Assembly (NCBI GenBank): GCA_024508355.1
Contig: JAMZEJ010000008.1
Coordinates: forward strand, 1-64,000
Length of the DNA: 64,000 nucleotides
DNA from: Rhizosaccharibacter radicis
GTDB lineage: Bacteria > Pseudomonadota > Alphaproteobacteria > Acetobacterales > Acetobacteraceae
Direction: 5' to 3'
Position 1 is the first letter of the stretch, and every line of letters begins with the position of its first letter. The position numbers were made by a program, and so were the translations under genes. The notes under the pieces are model-generated. The model was given only the letters and a program-made list of their open reading frames with translations, did not search any database and had not been told where the DNA came from. Of the stretch, positions 9,009 through 17,298 are shown one piece after another.

Positions 9009-10118
9009 TCAGCCTCCGGCGGCCACGCGACCGGGAGCCTGACGGTACCGGAACGGCGGCGGCAGGCCCGGACGGTCCGCGACCGCCGCGCGCACCACAT
9101 GGTGGCGGTCCGACCTGCCGCAGACCGGATCCATCGCCGCCGCGTCCCCGGCCAATGCCAGCGCCTGACAACGGCACCCGCCCCAGTCCAGCTCGCGGCG
9201 GTCGCAGCTCCGGCACGTATCGGGCATCCATTCCGTGCCCCGGAACCGGTGGAAGGCGGGATCGTCGCGCCAGATGGCGGCGAGCGCCTGATCCCGCACG
9301 GACGGGAAATCGAGGCCCGGGATGGTTTCCGCCGCGTGGCACGGCAAGGCGCGCCCCGACGGCGTGATGTTGAGGAAGCGCCGTCCCCAGCCGCCCATGC
9401 AGGGCTTCGGCCGGTCGGCGTGATAGTCGGGCGTCACGTAGTCGATCAGCATCCGGCCGGCATGCGCCGCCCGCGCCGCTTCCACCGCCGCGGTGGCGGC
9501 CGCGAGTTCCGCCGCGTCGGGCAGCAGCGACGCGCGGTTCAGCAGCCCCCAGCCGTAGTACTGCACATGCGCGACCTCCAGCCGGCCGGCCCCGAGCGCC
9601 GCCGCCATCGCCGCGACGGCCGCGATCGCGCCGATGTTCTGCCGGTGCACCACGAGGTTGACCGTGAGCGGGATGCCGGCGGCCCGCGCGTGGGCGGCGG
9701 CCTCCAGCTTGCGGCCGTGGGCGCCGCGCATGCCCCCGATCCGGTCGGCTTCCGCCGCATCGGCATGCTGGAAGCTGAGCTGCAGGTGATCCAGCCCCGC
9801 CGCCGCCAGCTCCCGCGCCCGATCGGCGGTCAGGTGCACGCCGGACGTGATCAGGTTGGTATAGAGCCCGGCCCGCGCGGCATGGGACACCAGGGCGGGC
9901 AGATCGCGCCTGGCCATCGGCTCGCCGCCCGACAGATGGAGCTGCAGCACCCCGAGCGCTGCCGCCTGGTCGAACAGGTCGCACCATTCGGCAGTGGACA
10001 GTTCGCCGGCCGGCGCGTCGAGCGTCAGCGGATTCGAGCAGTAGGGACAGCTCAACGGGCAGCGATGGGTGAGCTCCGCCAGCAGACTCAAGGGCGGCTC
10101 CGGCAGGACACCGCTCAC
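9009..10118 (-). CDS. pqqE: PQQ biosynthesis radical SAM enzyme PqqE
   Basis: PqqE makes the first carbon-carbon cross-link between the conserved Glu and Tyr of the PqqA peptide while PqqD presents that peptide. The 369-residue protein has the radical SAM motif CPLSCPYC (Cys20, Cys24, Cys27), the SAM-binding GGEP, and a C-terminal SPASM region with cysteines in KPCMGGWG, PCHAAE, DTCRSCDRRELDWGGCRC and DPVC for two more clusters. It starts with GTG at 10118, overlapping the pqqD stop as GTGA. It is the last gene of the gcd-pqqABCDE unit. No pqqF/pqqG protease gene follows, so peptide release must rely on a protease encoded elsewhere. Confidence 0.96.
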   Translation of the reverse strand: MSGVLPEPPLSLLAELTHRCPLSCPYCSNPLTLDAPAGELSTAEWCDLFDQAAALGVLQLHLSGGEPMARRDLPALVSHAARAGLYTNLITSGVHLTADRARELAAAGLDHLQLSFQHADAAEADRIGGMRGAHGRKLEAAAHARAAGIPLTVNLVVHRQNIGAIAAVAAMAAALGAGRLEVAHVQYYGWGLLNRASLLPDAAELAAATAAVEAARAAHAGRMLIDYVTPDYHADRPKPCMGGWGRRFLNITPSGRALPCHAAETIPGLDFPSVRDQALAAIWRDDPAFHRFRGTEWMPDTCRSCDRRELDWGGCRCQALALAGDAAAMDPVCGRSDRHHVVRAAVADRPGLPPPFRYRQAPGRVAAGG

Positions 10119-10393
10119 CGCGCGACGCGCCCCTGGGCCCGCAGCCCGTCCAGCATCGCCAGCACGTCGGCCAGGATCATCCCCGCCGGCGCCTCGAACC
10201 GCCGGGCCAGCATCTCCGCGATGTCCGCGACGGTCCGCTCGCCATCGACCAGCTGCAGCACCGCCACCGCGTGCTCGTCCGGCAGGGACAGGTGTTCGGG
10301 GCTGAGCAGCACCCAGCGGCCGCGAACCTCGTCGAAGCGGAACCGCACCCCACGGGCGAATCTCGGTACGTCGCCGGACGCCATCGCGGTCAT
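10115..10393 (-). CDS. pqqD: PQQ biosynthesis peptide chaperone PqqD
   Basis: A 92-residue RiPP recognition element that binds the PqqA leader and hands it to PqqE. Typical features are FRFDEVRGRWVLLSPEHL in the N-terminal strands and LVDGERTVADIAEML in the winged-helix part. The start ATG at 10393 overlaps the pqqC stop, and its own stop overlaps the GTG of pqqE, so translation of the three genes is likely coupled. It is a stand-alone protein here, not fused to PqqC or PqqE as in some methylotrophs. A similar LIDGERTV element ends the methyltransferase at 35992-37275. Confidence 0.93.
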   Translation of the reverse strand: MTAMASGDVPRFARGVRFRFDEVRGRWVLLSPEHLSLPDEHAVAVLQLVDGERTVADIAEMLARRFEAPAGMILADVLAMLDGLRAQGRVAR

Positions 10394-11202
10394 GCGGACC
10401 CGACCGGTTCCACCGCCCCTGGCCCGGGCGCGTGCGGGGTCACGGCGAGGCTCCCGTCGGCGCCCGGCCGGAATGCTCCCGGCGGAACGTGCCCGGGCGC
10501 CACATAGGCATGATGCAGCGCGTCGAGCTGCGCCCACAGAACGTCGCACTTGAAGCGCAGCGCGTCCTGCACCGCCTCCTGCTGCTCGGCCGTGCGGGCG
10601 TGATCGCGCACGAAGCCGAGCGCGAAGGCCACGTCGCGGGGCGCTTGCCGCAACCTGGGCCGGAAATAGGCCAGCGTATCCTCCGACACGAACGGGTAGT
10701 GCCGCAGCATCCCTTCCATGCGCTGCCCGATGATGGCCGGCGCGAACATCTCGGTCAGCGAGGAGGCGATCGCCTCCAGCAGCGGCTTCTCGCCCACGAA
10801 GCGCACATAGGCATCCACGGCGAACCGCGTCGCCGGCAGGATGCCCCGCCCGGACACCACGTAGTCGCGGGCGAGCCCCAGGCCGTCGCACAGCTTCAAC
10901 CAGCGGGCGATGCCACCGGTGCCGTCCGCGCTGCCGTCGTCCGCGCCGTCATGGTCCTCGATGCGCGAGCGCCATTCGCGGCGCAGCGCCACCGTCGGCA
11001 GCCGGGCCAGGAGGGTGGAGTCCTTCGCCGGAATGCGGCTCTGGTAATAGTAGCGGTTGAGCGCCCAGGCCCGCACCTGGTCGCGGTCCAGCCGGCCTTC
11101 GTGCAGGGCATGATGGAACGGGTGCCGGTCGTGATAGCGCTCCGCCCCGATCCGGCGGAGCGCGTCCTCCAGCCCGTCGGGAGACAGGATCGTCGCCGTC
11201 AC
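10390..11202 (-). CDS. pqqC: pyrroloquinoline-quinone synthase PqqC
   Basis: Cofactorless oxidase that catalyses the final ring closure and eight-electron oxidation to PQQ. The 270-residue, all-helical protein shows the family segments HPFHHALHEG (near 27), WALNRYYYQSRIPAKD (near 46), RIEDHDG, EMFAPAIIGQRMEGMLRHY (near 150) and FKCDVLWAQLDALHHAY near 218. It starts with GTG at 11202, overlapping the pqqB stop as GTGA. The last 30 residues are a proline/glycine-rich tail beyond the usual end. Cytoplasmic. Confidence 0.95.
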   Translation of the reverse strand: MTATILSPDGLEDALRRIGAERYHDRHPFHHALHEGRLDRDQVRAWALNRYYYQSRIPAKDSTLLARLPTVALRREWRSRIEDHDGADDGSADGTGGIARWLKLCDGLGLARDYVVSGRGILPATRFAVDAYVRFVGEKPLLEAIASSLTEMFAPAIIGQRMEGMLRHYPFVSEDTLAYFRPRLRQAPRDVAFALGFVRDHARTAEQQEAVQDALRFKCDVLWAQLDALHHAYVAPGHVPPGAFRPGADGSLAVTPHAPGPGAVEPVGSA

Positions 11203-12119
11203 AGCACCAGCTCCATCCCGTCGAAGGCGACTTCCCAGCCCGCGCGGGCCGCTTCGGCGCGCTCGGGGGAATCGTCCTGCAGAAGGGGGTTCGAGTTGTT
11301 GAGGTGGATCAGCACCCGGCGTCCGGCGCCGCCATCCGCGAAGACGTCCAGCGTGCCGCCCGGGCCGGACACCGGCATGTGGCCCATCCGCCGCCCGGTC
11401 TTAGGCCCCAGCCCGCCGCGGCGCATCTCCTCGTCGTCCCACAGCGTCCCGTCGAACAGCAGCAGCGCCGCGCCCCGCAGACGCTCCCGCAATGCCGGGG
11501 TCATGGCGGCGCAGCCGGGCACGAAGAACAAGGTGGCGGTGCCGTCCGACAGGGCGAGGCCCGCGCTGGTGCCATCCCCGCCCACCTCGATGCCGGCTTC
11601 CGCTTCCCGGTAGAGGGGCGCCTTGCCGGGCACCGCGAACAGGGTGGCGGTCAAGCCGGCCGGGGTGCCGTCCGGCGCGCGGAGCGGGAACGGCTCGTCG
11701 GGCATCTCGGCATGCCGCGACACGATCGCGCGGTCCAGCACCTCGAAGATCGGGTTCGCGTCCAGCAGCGACAGCACCGGCGCGGTGGCGTGCAGGCGGA
11801 ACGGGTGGCGTTCGCGCAGGCTCAGCAGGCCGGCCACCGCGTCCACCTCCCCGCCGCACAGCACCACGCCGGCGACCGGACTGGACCGCACGCCGCCCGC
11901 GGGATGCAGCATCGCGCATTCCCGCAGCTGCTGCGGCAGGTCGGGGGACGCGTTCACCAGGAACCAGTGCCGGTCGTCGCCGGTGACCGCCAGCCCGCAC
12001 TGTGTGCGCGGACGGCAAGCGGGGTCGCCTGCCCGTGCCCGGCGGCAGCCCGCGCCACCGGAGTTCCATTGTGGAAAGCCGCCGCCCGCCCCGGCGCCCA
12101 GCACCACCGCGCGGATCAC
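11199..12119 (-). CDS. pqqB: PqqB, metallo-beta-lactamase-fold PQQ biosynthesis protein
   Basis: PqqB is an iron-dependent hydroxylase of the metallo-beta-lactamase fold acting on the Glu-Tyr intermediate. The 306-residue sequence has GAGAGGGFPQWNSGG at the N-terminus, the cysteine-rich CRRARAGDPACRPRTQCG, NASPDLPQQLRE, GEVDAVAGLLSLRE and the C-terminal HLNNSNPLL. In this family the HxHxDH signature is altered; here the corresponding segment reads CGGEVDAVAG. The start is GTG at 12119 (revcomp reads GTG ATC CGC). It lies 43 bases after pqqA and overlaps pqqC. Confidence 0.95.
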   Translation of the reverse strand: MIRAVVLGAGAGGGFPQWNSGGAGCRRARAGDPACRPRTQCGLAVTGDDRHWFLVNASPDLPQQLRECAMLHPAGGVRSSPVAGVVLCGGEVDAVAGLLSLRERHPFRLHATAPVLSLLDANPIFEVLDRAIVSRHAEMPDEPFPLRAPDGTPAGLTATLFAVPGKAPLYREAEAGIEVGGDGTSAGLALSDGTATLFFVPGCAAMTPALRERLRGAALLLFDGTLWDDEEMRRGGLGPKTGRRMGHMPVSGPGGTLDVFADGGAGRRVLIHLNNSNPLLQDDSPERAEAARAGWEVAFDGMELVL

Positions 12120-12162
12120 GCGGCGAGCCCGGGGTGCCGAATGCCGGGCGGCGGGGGCGGGA

Positions 12163-12243
12163 TCAGTTCTTCTCGCCGCACACGTAGCTGTTGATCTCGG
12201 CGCCGAGCGGGATCTCGACGATCACGGGGGTCTTCCAGGCCAT
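12163..12243 (-). CDS. pqqA: PqqA, PQQ precursor peptide
   Basis: A 26-codon gene encoding the peptide substrate of PQQ biosynthesis. The translation begins MAWKTPVIVEIPLGAEINSY and ends VCGEKN. The Glu16-x3-Tyr20 pair (EINSY) is the exact motif from which PQQ is built. AGGAGA lies 8 bases upstream of the ATG at 12243. It sits 42 bases downstream of gcd and 43 bases upstream of pqqB on the same strand. A second ATG 7 bases earlier is out of frame and was rejected. Precursor peptides are made in excess in other species; whether a separate promoter exists within the 42-base gap is not visible. Confidence 0.97.
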   Translation of the reverse strand: MAWKTPVIVEIPLGAEINSYVCGEKN

Positions 12244-12285
12244 GCTTCATTCTCCTCGCGGCGGAACCGGGCACCATGCCCGGCC

Positions 12286-14730
12286 TCAACGATCGTCCAA
12301 CGCATAGGCGACGACGTAGTCGCCGATCTTGGTGCCGAACGAGCCGTGGCCGCCATCCGCGGTGACCACGTATTGCCGGCCGTCCACGGCGTAGCTCATC
12401 GGCGTCGACTGGCCGCCCGCCGGCAGGCGATCCGACCAGATCACCCGGCCGGTCGCGGTGTCGTAGGCGCGGATATAGTAGTCCATGGTCGAGGTCAGGA
12501 AGGCGACGCCCCCCGCCGTGACCAGCGGGCCGCCCAGCGACGGCACGCCCATGGTGATCGGCACCGGCACGGGCGCCTCGTCGCGGATGGTGCCGTTCTT
12601 GTGCTGCCACACGATCCGCATCGAGCGCAGGTCGATCGCCGCCATGTAGCCCCACGGCGGCTGCTTGCAGGGCAGGCCGACCGGCGACAGGAACGGGTGC
12701 AGCTCGACGCCGTAGGGAGTGCCGAACATCGGCTGCGGCCCGGTTTCCTTGCCCGCCAGCGCGCCGTGCGCCCTTTGCGGCTCGGCCGGGTTGTCCTTTC
12801 CGCGCGGCACCAGCCTCGAGACGAACGGGATCGCGATCGGGTTGGCGATCAGCAGCTGCCGCGCCTGGTCGACCGCCACCCCGCCCCACTCGAACATGCC
12901 GAGATTGCCCGGAAACACCAGGGTCCCCTGCAGCGAGGGCGGCGTGAACGGTCCCTCGTAGCGCATCCGGTGGAACATGATGCGGCAGGCCATCTGGTCG
13001 AAGATGGTCGCCCCCCACATGTCGCGGCCGCTCAACGGCGCGCGCGGGCGGAAGCTCAGCTCGGAGAAGGGTTGCGTCGGCGGAACGTGGTCGCCCGGCG
13101 CCGCCCCCTGCGGCACCGCCGTTTCCGGCGCGTCCACCAGGAGCTTGCCGTCGCGGCGGTCCAGAACGAACAGGTTGCCGGTCTTGGTCGGCACCAGGAT
13201 CGCCGGCACCACGCCTTCCGGACGGCGCAGATCCACCAGCGTCGGCTGCGACGGCAGGTCCATGTCCCAGAGATCGTGATGCACGGTCTGGTAGGACCAG
13301 ACGCGGTGGCCGGTGCGGATGTCGAGCGCCACGATCGCCGACGAATAGCGTTCGGAGGCCGGCGACCGGTTGCCGCCCCAGATGTCGGGCGTCTGCACGC
13401 CCATCGGAACATACACCAGCCCCAGCTTCGGATCGAACGACGCCACCATCCAGCTGTTGGGGGAGTTCGCCGTGTAGTGGTGCGTGGGCGACGGCAGGGC
13501 GTTCTCGTCCAGCGCCCCCGAGTCCCAGGCCCACACCAGCTTGCCCGTGTGGATGTCGAAGCCGCGGATCACCCCCGACGGCTCGTGCGTCGAGTAGTTG
13601 TCGGTGACGGCGCCGCCGATCACCAGGATCCGGTCGGACACGACGGGCGGCGAGGTCGGCTCGTAGAAGCCGGCCTGCTTCATGCCCATGCCGTCCTGCA
13701 GGCCGAGCGTGCCGTGATCGCCGAAGCTCTCGCACGGCTTGCCGGTGTCGGCATCGAGCTCCACCAGCCTGCCGTCGTTCACCGGCAGCAGCACCCGGCG
13801 CGGACATTCCGGCGAGACGGGGTTGTTGTCGGTGTCCAGCGCGCCCGGTGCGGTTTCCAGATAGGACACGCCACGGCAGGTCAGATGCTGGAAGGTCGGG
13901 TTGTCGTGAACCTTGGGGTCGTAGCTCCAGCGCAGGGTCCCGGTGCGCGCGTCGAGCGCGAACAGCTTCTGGTGCTGGGAGCACAGATAGAGCGTGTCGT
14001 GCGCCTTCAGCGGCGTCACCTCGAAGGTGGTCTCGCCCGGATCGTTGGGTCGCGGCAGGTCGCCGGTGCGGAAGGTCCAGGCGACCTTCAGGTGCTTCAC
14101 ATTGGCGGGCGTGATCTGCGTCAGGGGGGAGAAGCGGTTGCCGAACTGCGTGCGGCCATAGGCCCGCCAGTCCTCCGCCGGCATGTCCGCCGCGTCGGCC
14201 GGTGCCGCGCCGTCCGCGCGGGTGTCGAGCGTGCCCGACAGATCGTCATGGACGGTCAGCAGCCCGACCGCCAGCACCACCACGCCCACGGCGGCGGCGG
14301 CCCATAGCGGGGCGGCGCCACGCATCGTGGAACCCGTGGCGGCACCGCGCAGGGGACGACGAACGGCGGGAATCAGCAGCCACAAGGCTAGCGGAAACAG
14401 GATGTCGCCGCGGGCGGCGAGCGGCCAGAAGTTGAAGCCGATCTCCGCCACCGCCCAGCCCATCGTGGCGAGCAGCACGACCGCATAGAGCCACAGGGCT
14501 TCCACGCGGCGGCGCCACAGGAGGACCGCGGTCGCTAGCACCGCGATGCCGGCGACCAGATAGAAGGGCGAGCCTCCGAGTGCCACCAGCCACGCACCGC
14601 CGCCGGACAACGCCAGCCCGACGAGCCCGAACCCGGCCGCCGTCAGACCGAGAAGAAGGCCGGGACCCCGCCCGTCGGCCGTCCGCACGGCCGGCCCGCT
14701 TCTCCCGCTTTCCGATCCTTGCGGCGCCAT
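12286..14730 (-). CDS. gcd: membrane-bound PQQ-dependent glucose dehydrogenase
   Basis: Quinoprotein that oxidises D-glucose to gluconolactone on the periplasmic face and passes electrons to ubiquinone. The 814-residue protein has five predicted N-terminal membrane helices (roughly 24-44, 48-66, 76-93, 105-122, 140-160), then an eight-bladed propeller. PQQ and catalytic positions corresponding to E. coli His262, Asp466 and Lys493 are visible as FQHLTCRGVSY (His282), HHDLWDMDL (Asp489) and VPTKTGNLFVLDRR (Lys516); WGYMAAIDL occurs near the end. I start at ATG 14730 with GGGGACGAGGA upstream. It is the first gene of a co-oriented set with pqqABCDE, so cofactor and apoenzyme are likely made together. 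An inverted repeat at 14799-14812 lies upstream. Confidence 0.95.
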   Translation of the reverse strand: MAPQGSESGRSGPAVRTADGRGPGLLLGLTAAGFGLVGLALSGGGAWLVALGGSPFYLVAGIAVLATAVLLWRRRVEALWLYAVVLLATMGWAVAEIGFNFWPLAARGDILFPLALWLLIPAVRRPLRGAATGSTMRGAAPLWAAAAVGVVVLAVGLLTVHDDLSGTLDTRADGAAPADAADMPAEDWRAYGRTQFGNRFSPLTQITPANVKHLKVAWTFRTGDLPRPNDPGETTFEVTPLKAHDTLYLCSQHQKLFALDARTGTLRWSYDPKVHDNPTFQHLTCRGVSYLETAPGALDTDNNPVSPECPRRVLLPVNDGRLVELDADTGKPCESFGDHGTLGLQDGMGMKQAGFYEPTSPPVVSDRILVIGGAVTDNYSTHEPSGVIRGFDIHTGKLVWAWDSGALDENALPSPTHHYTANSPNSWMVASFDPKLGLVYVPMGVQTPDIWGGNRSPASERYSSAIVALDIRTGHRVWSYQTVHHDLWDMDLPSQPTLVDLRRPEGVVPAILVPTKTGNLFVLDRRDGKLLVDAPETAVPQGAAPGDHVPPTQPFSELSFRPRAPLSGRDMWGATIFDQMACRIMFHRMRYEGPFTPPSLQGTLVFPGNLGMFEWGGVAVDQARQLLIANPIAIPFVSRLVPRGKDNPAEPQRAHGALAGKETGPQPMFGTPYGVELHPFLSPVGLPCKQPPWGYMAAIDLRSMRIVWQHKNGTIRDEAPVPVPITMGVPSLGGPLVTAGGVAFLTSTMDYYIRAYDTATGRVIWSDRLPAGGQSTPMSYAVDGRQYVVTADGGHGSFGTKIGDYVVAYALDDR

Positions 14731-14798
14731 TCCTCGTCCCCGACCGTTTCGAAACGCGCTCCTTCTGTCATGACCGGGTGATGGAGACCACGCCGCAT

Positions 14799-14812
14799 CG
14801 CACAAATGTGCG
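14799..14812. promoter_or_regulatory. inverted repeat upstream of gcd, possible operator
   Basis: CGCACA and TGTGCG flank AA, 69 bases before the gcd start, in the 161-base gap that must hold the promoter of the gcd-pqq unit. The symmetry suggests a dimeric regulator site. No regulator gene is adjacent and the identity of any binder is unknown. Confidence 0.4.
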
Positions 14813-14891
14813 TCAGCGGTGCTCGCTCCGCCGCTCATTCATGGGCGGCGGAAAGGCCGGCGGGTTCGGAAGCGCGCGGGGACCGGACCCC

Positions 14892-15791
14892 TCAGGGCAG
14901 ATGGTTGCCGCCCGTCACGCCGTAGATCTCGCCGGTGACGAACGATGATTCCTGCGACGCCAGCAGCACGTAGATCGGCGCCAGCTCCGCCGGCTGGCCG
15001 GGACGCTTCAAGGGCACCTGAGCGCCGAAGTCGGGGATCTTGGGCTGAGGCTGGCCACCGCTCGGCTGCAGCGGGGTCCACACTGGACCCGGGGCGACAG
15101 CATTCACCCGGATGCCCTTGCCGGCCACCTGCTTGGCCAACGCGTGCGTGAACGCGACCTCGGCCGCCTTGGTGGACGCGTAGTCCAGCAGGGTGGGCGA
15201 CGGCTGGTAGGCCTGGATGGAGGTGGTGTTGATGATGGTGCCGCCCGGCGGCATCACCGGGATCGCTAGCTTGCACAGCCAGAACATGGCATAGACGTTG
15301 GTGCGGAAGGTCTGCTCGAACTGCTCGGTGGTCAGTTCCTCGATCGATTCCACTGCGGTCTGCTTGCCCGCGACATTGACCAGGATGTCCAGGCCGCCGA
15401 GAGCCGCCGCACCGTTGGTGACGAGATCGACGCAGAAGCTTTCCTGCCCGATGTCGCCCGGCATCGCCACCGCCTTGCGGCCGGCCTGCTCGATCAGGGT
15501 CACCACCTCGCGGGCGTCGGATTCCTCGGTCGGCAGGTAGTTCAGGATCACGTCGGCGCCTTCCCGGGCGAACGCGATCGCGACCGCCCGGCCGATGCCG
15601 GAATCCGCGCCGGTCACCAGCGCCTTGCGACCGGCGAGGCGGCCGAAGCCCTTGTAGCTTTCCTCGCCGTGATCCGGCTTCGGGTCCATCCGGCTCGCGA
15701 GGCCCGGAGCGCCCTGCGGCTGTTCGTCGAACTTGGGCTGCGGATACTGCTTGAGCGGATCCTGCATCGCGTACTGGTTGGGCGAGCTCAT
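14892..15791 (-). CDS. short-chain dehydrogenase/reductase (YghA-like)
   Basis: NAD(P)-dependent oxidoreductase of 299 residues in the extended YghA/general-stress SDR group, which carries an N-terminal extension rich in Pro and Gln before the Rossmann fold ([13 protein letters not shown]). The coenzyme motif is TGADSGIG (near 60), NVAG (near 140) and the catalytic Tyr-Lys pair in DYASTK (near 203), with TTSIQAY carrying the serine. It ends with [13 protein letters not shown], typical of SDRs. ATG 15791 has GAGGA 10 bases upstream; the longer frame was rejected. Members of this group are often annotated as glucose/ribitol dehydrogenases, but the substrate is unknown. Confidence 0.88.
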   Translation of the reverse strand: MSSPNQYAMQDPLKQYPQPKFDEQPQGAPGLASRMDPKPDHGEESYKGFGRLAGRKALVTGADSGIGRAVAIAFAREGADVILNYLPTEESDAREVVTLIEQAGRKAVAMPGDIGQESFCVDLVTNGAAALGGLDILVNVAGKQTAVESIEELTTEQFEQTFRTNVYAMFWLCKLAIPVMPPGGTIINTTSIQAYQPSPTLLDYASTKAAEVAFTHALAKQVAGKGIRVNAVAPGPVWTPLQPSGGQPQPKIPDFGAQVPLKRPGQPAELAPIYVLLASQESSFVTGEIYGVTGGNHLP

Positions 15792-15910
15792 GCGATCGGC
15801 TTCCTCGGGGATCTGGGATGATGGTCGGCCAACGTCGGCACCGCGCGGCACGTTTCCCCGCCGCACGCCAACCCTTCCGTGATGTCCCCGCCCGGGACCG
15901 GATCGCGCCC

Positions 15911-16081
15911 TCAGGAACCTTCGAGATAGCGCACGATGTCGACCAGCCCCGCCGCCGAGATCGGCATCAGCATCAGGCAGAGCGCGATCACCAGGAACAA
16001 GGCGCAGAACACGGCGTCGCCGCCGGTTCGCGGACGATCGCGGCGGCGTTCGAGCTGGAAGTCGGTTCCGTCGAACGGCAT
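15911..16081 (-). CDS. small single-pass membrane protein
   Basis: A 56-residue protein I do not recognise. After a charged N-terminus ([20 protein letters not shown]) comes one hydrophobic helix, about residues 22-45 ([20 protein letters not shown]), and a short tail [12 protein letters not shown]. Coding is supported by AGGGG 7-8 bases before the ATG at 16081 and by a plausible positive-inside topology. A longer frame starts at 16153 but would run through the inverted repeat at 16122-16140. It lies 161 bases downstream of the Mla-like operon and 119 bases upstream of the SDR gene, all on the minus strand. Function unknown. Confidence 0.6.
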   Translation of the reverse strand: MPFDGTDFQLERRRDRPRTGGDAVFCALFLVIALCLMLMPISAAGLVDIVRYLEGS

Positions 16082-16121
16082 GCCCGATCCCCTTCGCGTC
16101 TTGACCTCAAGATGATCGTCT

Positions 16122-16140
16122 CGCAACCGCTCCGGTTGCG
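16122..16140. promoter_or_regulatory. perfect inverted repeat upstream of small membrane protein
   Basis: CGCAACCG and CGGTTGCG flank CTC, giving a 19-base symmetric site 41-59 bases before the small-protein start. A third copy of GCAACCG lies at 16160-16166. The repeated half-site favours a protein operator, but as RNA it could also be a hairpin ending transcription from the upstream operon. Confidence 0.45.
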
Positions 16141-16242
16141 CCAGCATGAACAAAGGATTGCAACCGCTTGTGAACGTGCCTCCGGGTCACCGCCGGCCGG
16201 TTGCCGAGCCCGATCCGCCGCGTCCGGAACCGGGGGCCAGGG

Positions 16243-17298
16243 TCACGAACCGGAAGCGGAGTCCTTGGGTGTCGCCTTGTCCAGCCGGCGGATCGCCTCG
16301 GCCGCAGCCTCCCACGTCGCACTCGAGACACCCGGCTGCTGTGCCCGCGCAAGCCATGCACGCGCCTGGTCCCGGTCTCCCTGTTCCGCGGCACTTTCCC
16401 CCGCCGCCAGGAAGCAGCCCGCGGCGTTCGCGGCCTGCCCGGCCCGCGCCAGCGCGGTGCCGCGCAACGCCAAAGCGCGCGCCATGCCCCGATAATCCAG
16501 CAGCTCGCGGCGCGCCGCCGCCGCCGTTCCGGCCTTGGACGCCGCCGCCGCCGGATCGCCCGCGCGCAGAAACAGCCGGGCATCGAGTTCCGCCAGATCG
16601 GCCCGCCCCCCGGCGGCCATGTCCGTTCCGCCCTTTCCGGGCAGCGGCGGCAACAGCGCCGCCAGCCGGTCCCGTTCCCGCCGCAGCGCGATTCCGTCGC
16701 CGAGCGCATCCGCCGCCAGCCCGTGCAGCAGCGCCGCCCGCGCCGACAACGCGGCGTCGTCGGAAGCCTCGGCCCGCGCGGCCGCCCGCGCGGCACCGCC
16801 GGGATCGCCCGACCGAAGCCGTGCCGCCGCTTCCACCAGATCGAGGGCCGCCAGGGCCCGCGCGAGGTCGCGGCCGCCCTCGCCTTGCCCGGTTGCCGCG
16901 GCGCGCGGCGCGGACTCGGCCGCATCACCGGCGGCCCCGGCCCGGCCCCGGGCCGCCACCGACCGGCGGGCGTCGGCGGCCGCCCGGAGGCTGCCGTCCG
17001 GGTCGCCGGCCGCCAGCCTGGCGGTGGCCAGGTCGAATCCCGCCGCCGCGATGGCCGCGCGATCGTCTCGCGCGCGGGCTTCCGCCGCCGCCCGCCCGAA
17101 ATCCGTCGCCGCCAGATCGAAGCGCCGCTGTTGCATGGCGAGGTGGCCGCTGCCGAACGCGAGCCGCATCGCGGCATCGTCGGGGGGCATGGTCGTCGTC
17201 CCGCCGCAACCGGACAAGGCGAGCCCGGCCGCCAGAACCGCGAGGCGCCGCCGGGATGCGGCTCCCGCCTTCCGCACGAGGCGGGACGCGCCCGTCAC
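16243..17298 (-). CDS. alanine-rich repeat lipoprotein of the Mla-like operon
   Basis: A 351-residue predicted lipoprotein. The N-terminus has basic residues, then LAVLAAGLALSGCGG, a lipobox that would acylate the Cys of LSGC. The mature part is a string of Ala/Arg-rich helical pairs (FDLAATDFGRAAAEARARDD, FDLATARLAAGDPDGSLRAA, AELDARLFLRAGDPAAAASK) that resembles TPR-type repeats without a crisp consensus. It starts with GTG at 17298, overlapping the MCE gene as GTGA, and ends the five-gene unit. Its position matches the auxiliary lipoprotein (PqiC/MlaC-like) that usually closes MCE operons, but I see no PqiC similarity; a periplasmic scaffold is my inference. Confidence 0.75.
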   Translation of the reverse strand: MTGASRLVRKAGAASRRRLAVLAAGLALSGCGGTTTMPPDDAAMRLAFGSGHLAMQQRRFDLAATDFGRAAAEARARDDRAAIAAAGFDLATARLAAGDPDGSLRAAADARRSVAARGRAGAAGDAAESAPRAAATGQGEGGRDLARALAALDLVEAAARLRSGDPGGAARAAARAEASDDAALSARAALLHGLAADALGDGIALRRERDRLAALLPPLPGKGGTDMAAGGRADLAELDARLFLRAGDPAAAASKAGTAAAARRELLDYRGMARALALRGTALARAGQAANAAGCFLAAGESAAEQGDRDQARAWLARAQQPGVSSATWEAAAEAIRRLDKATPKDSASGS

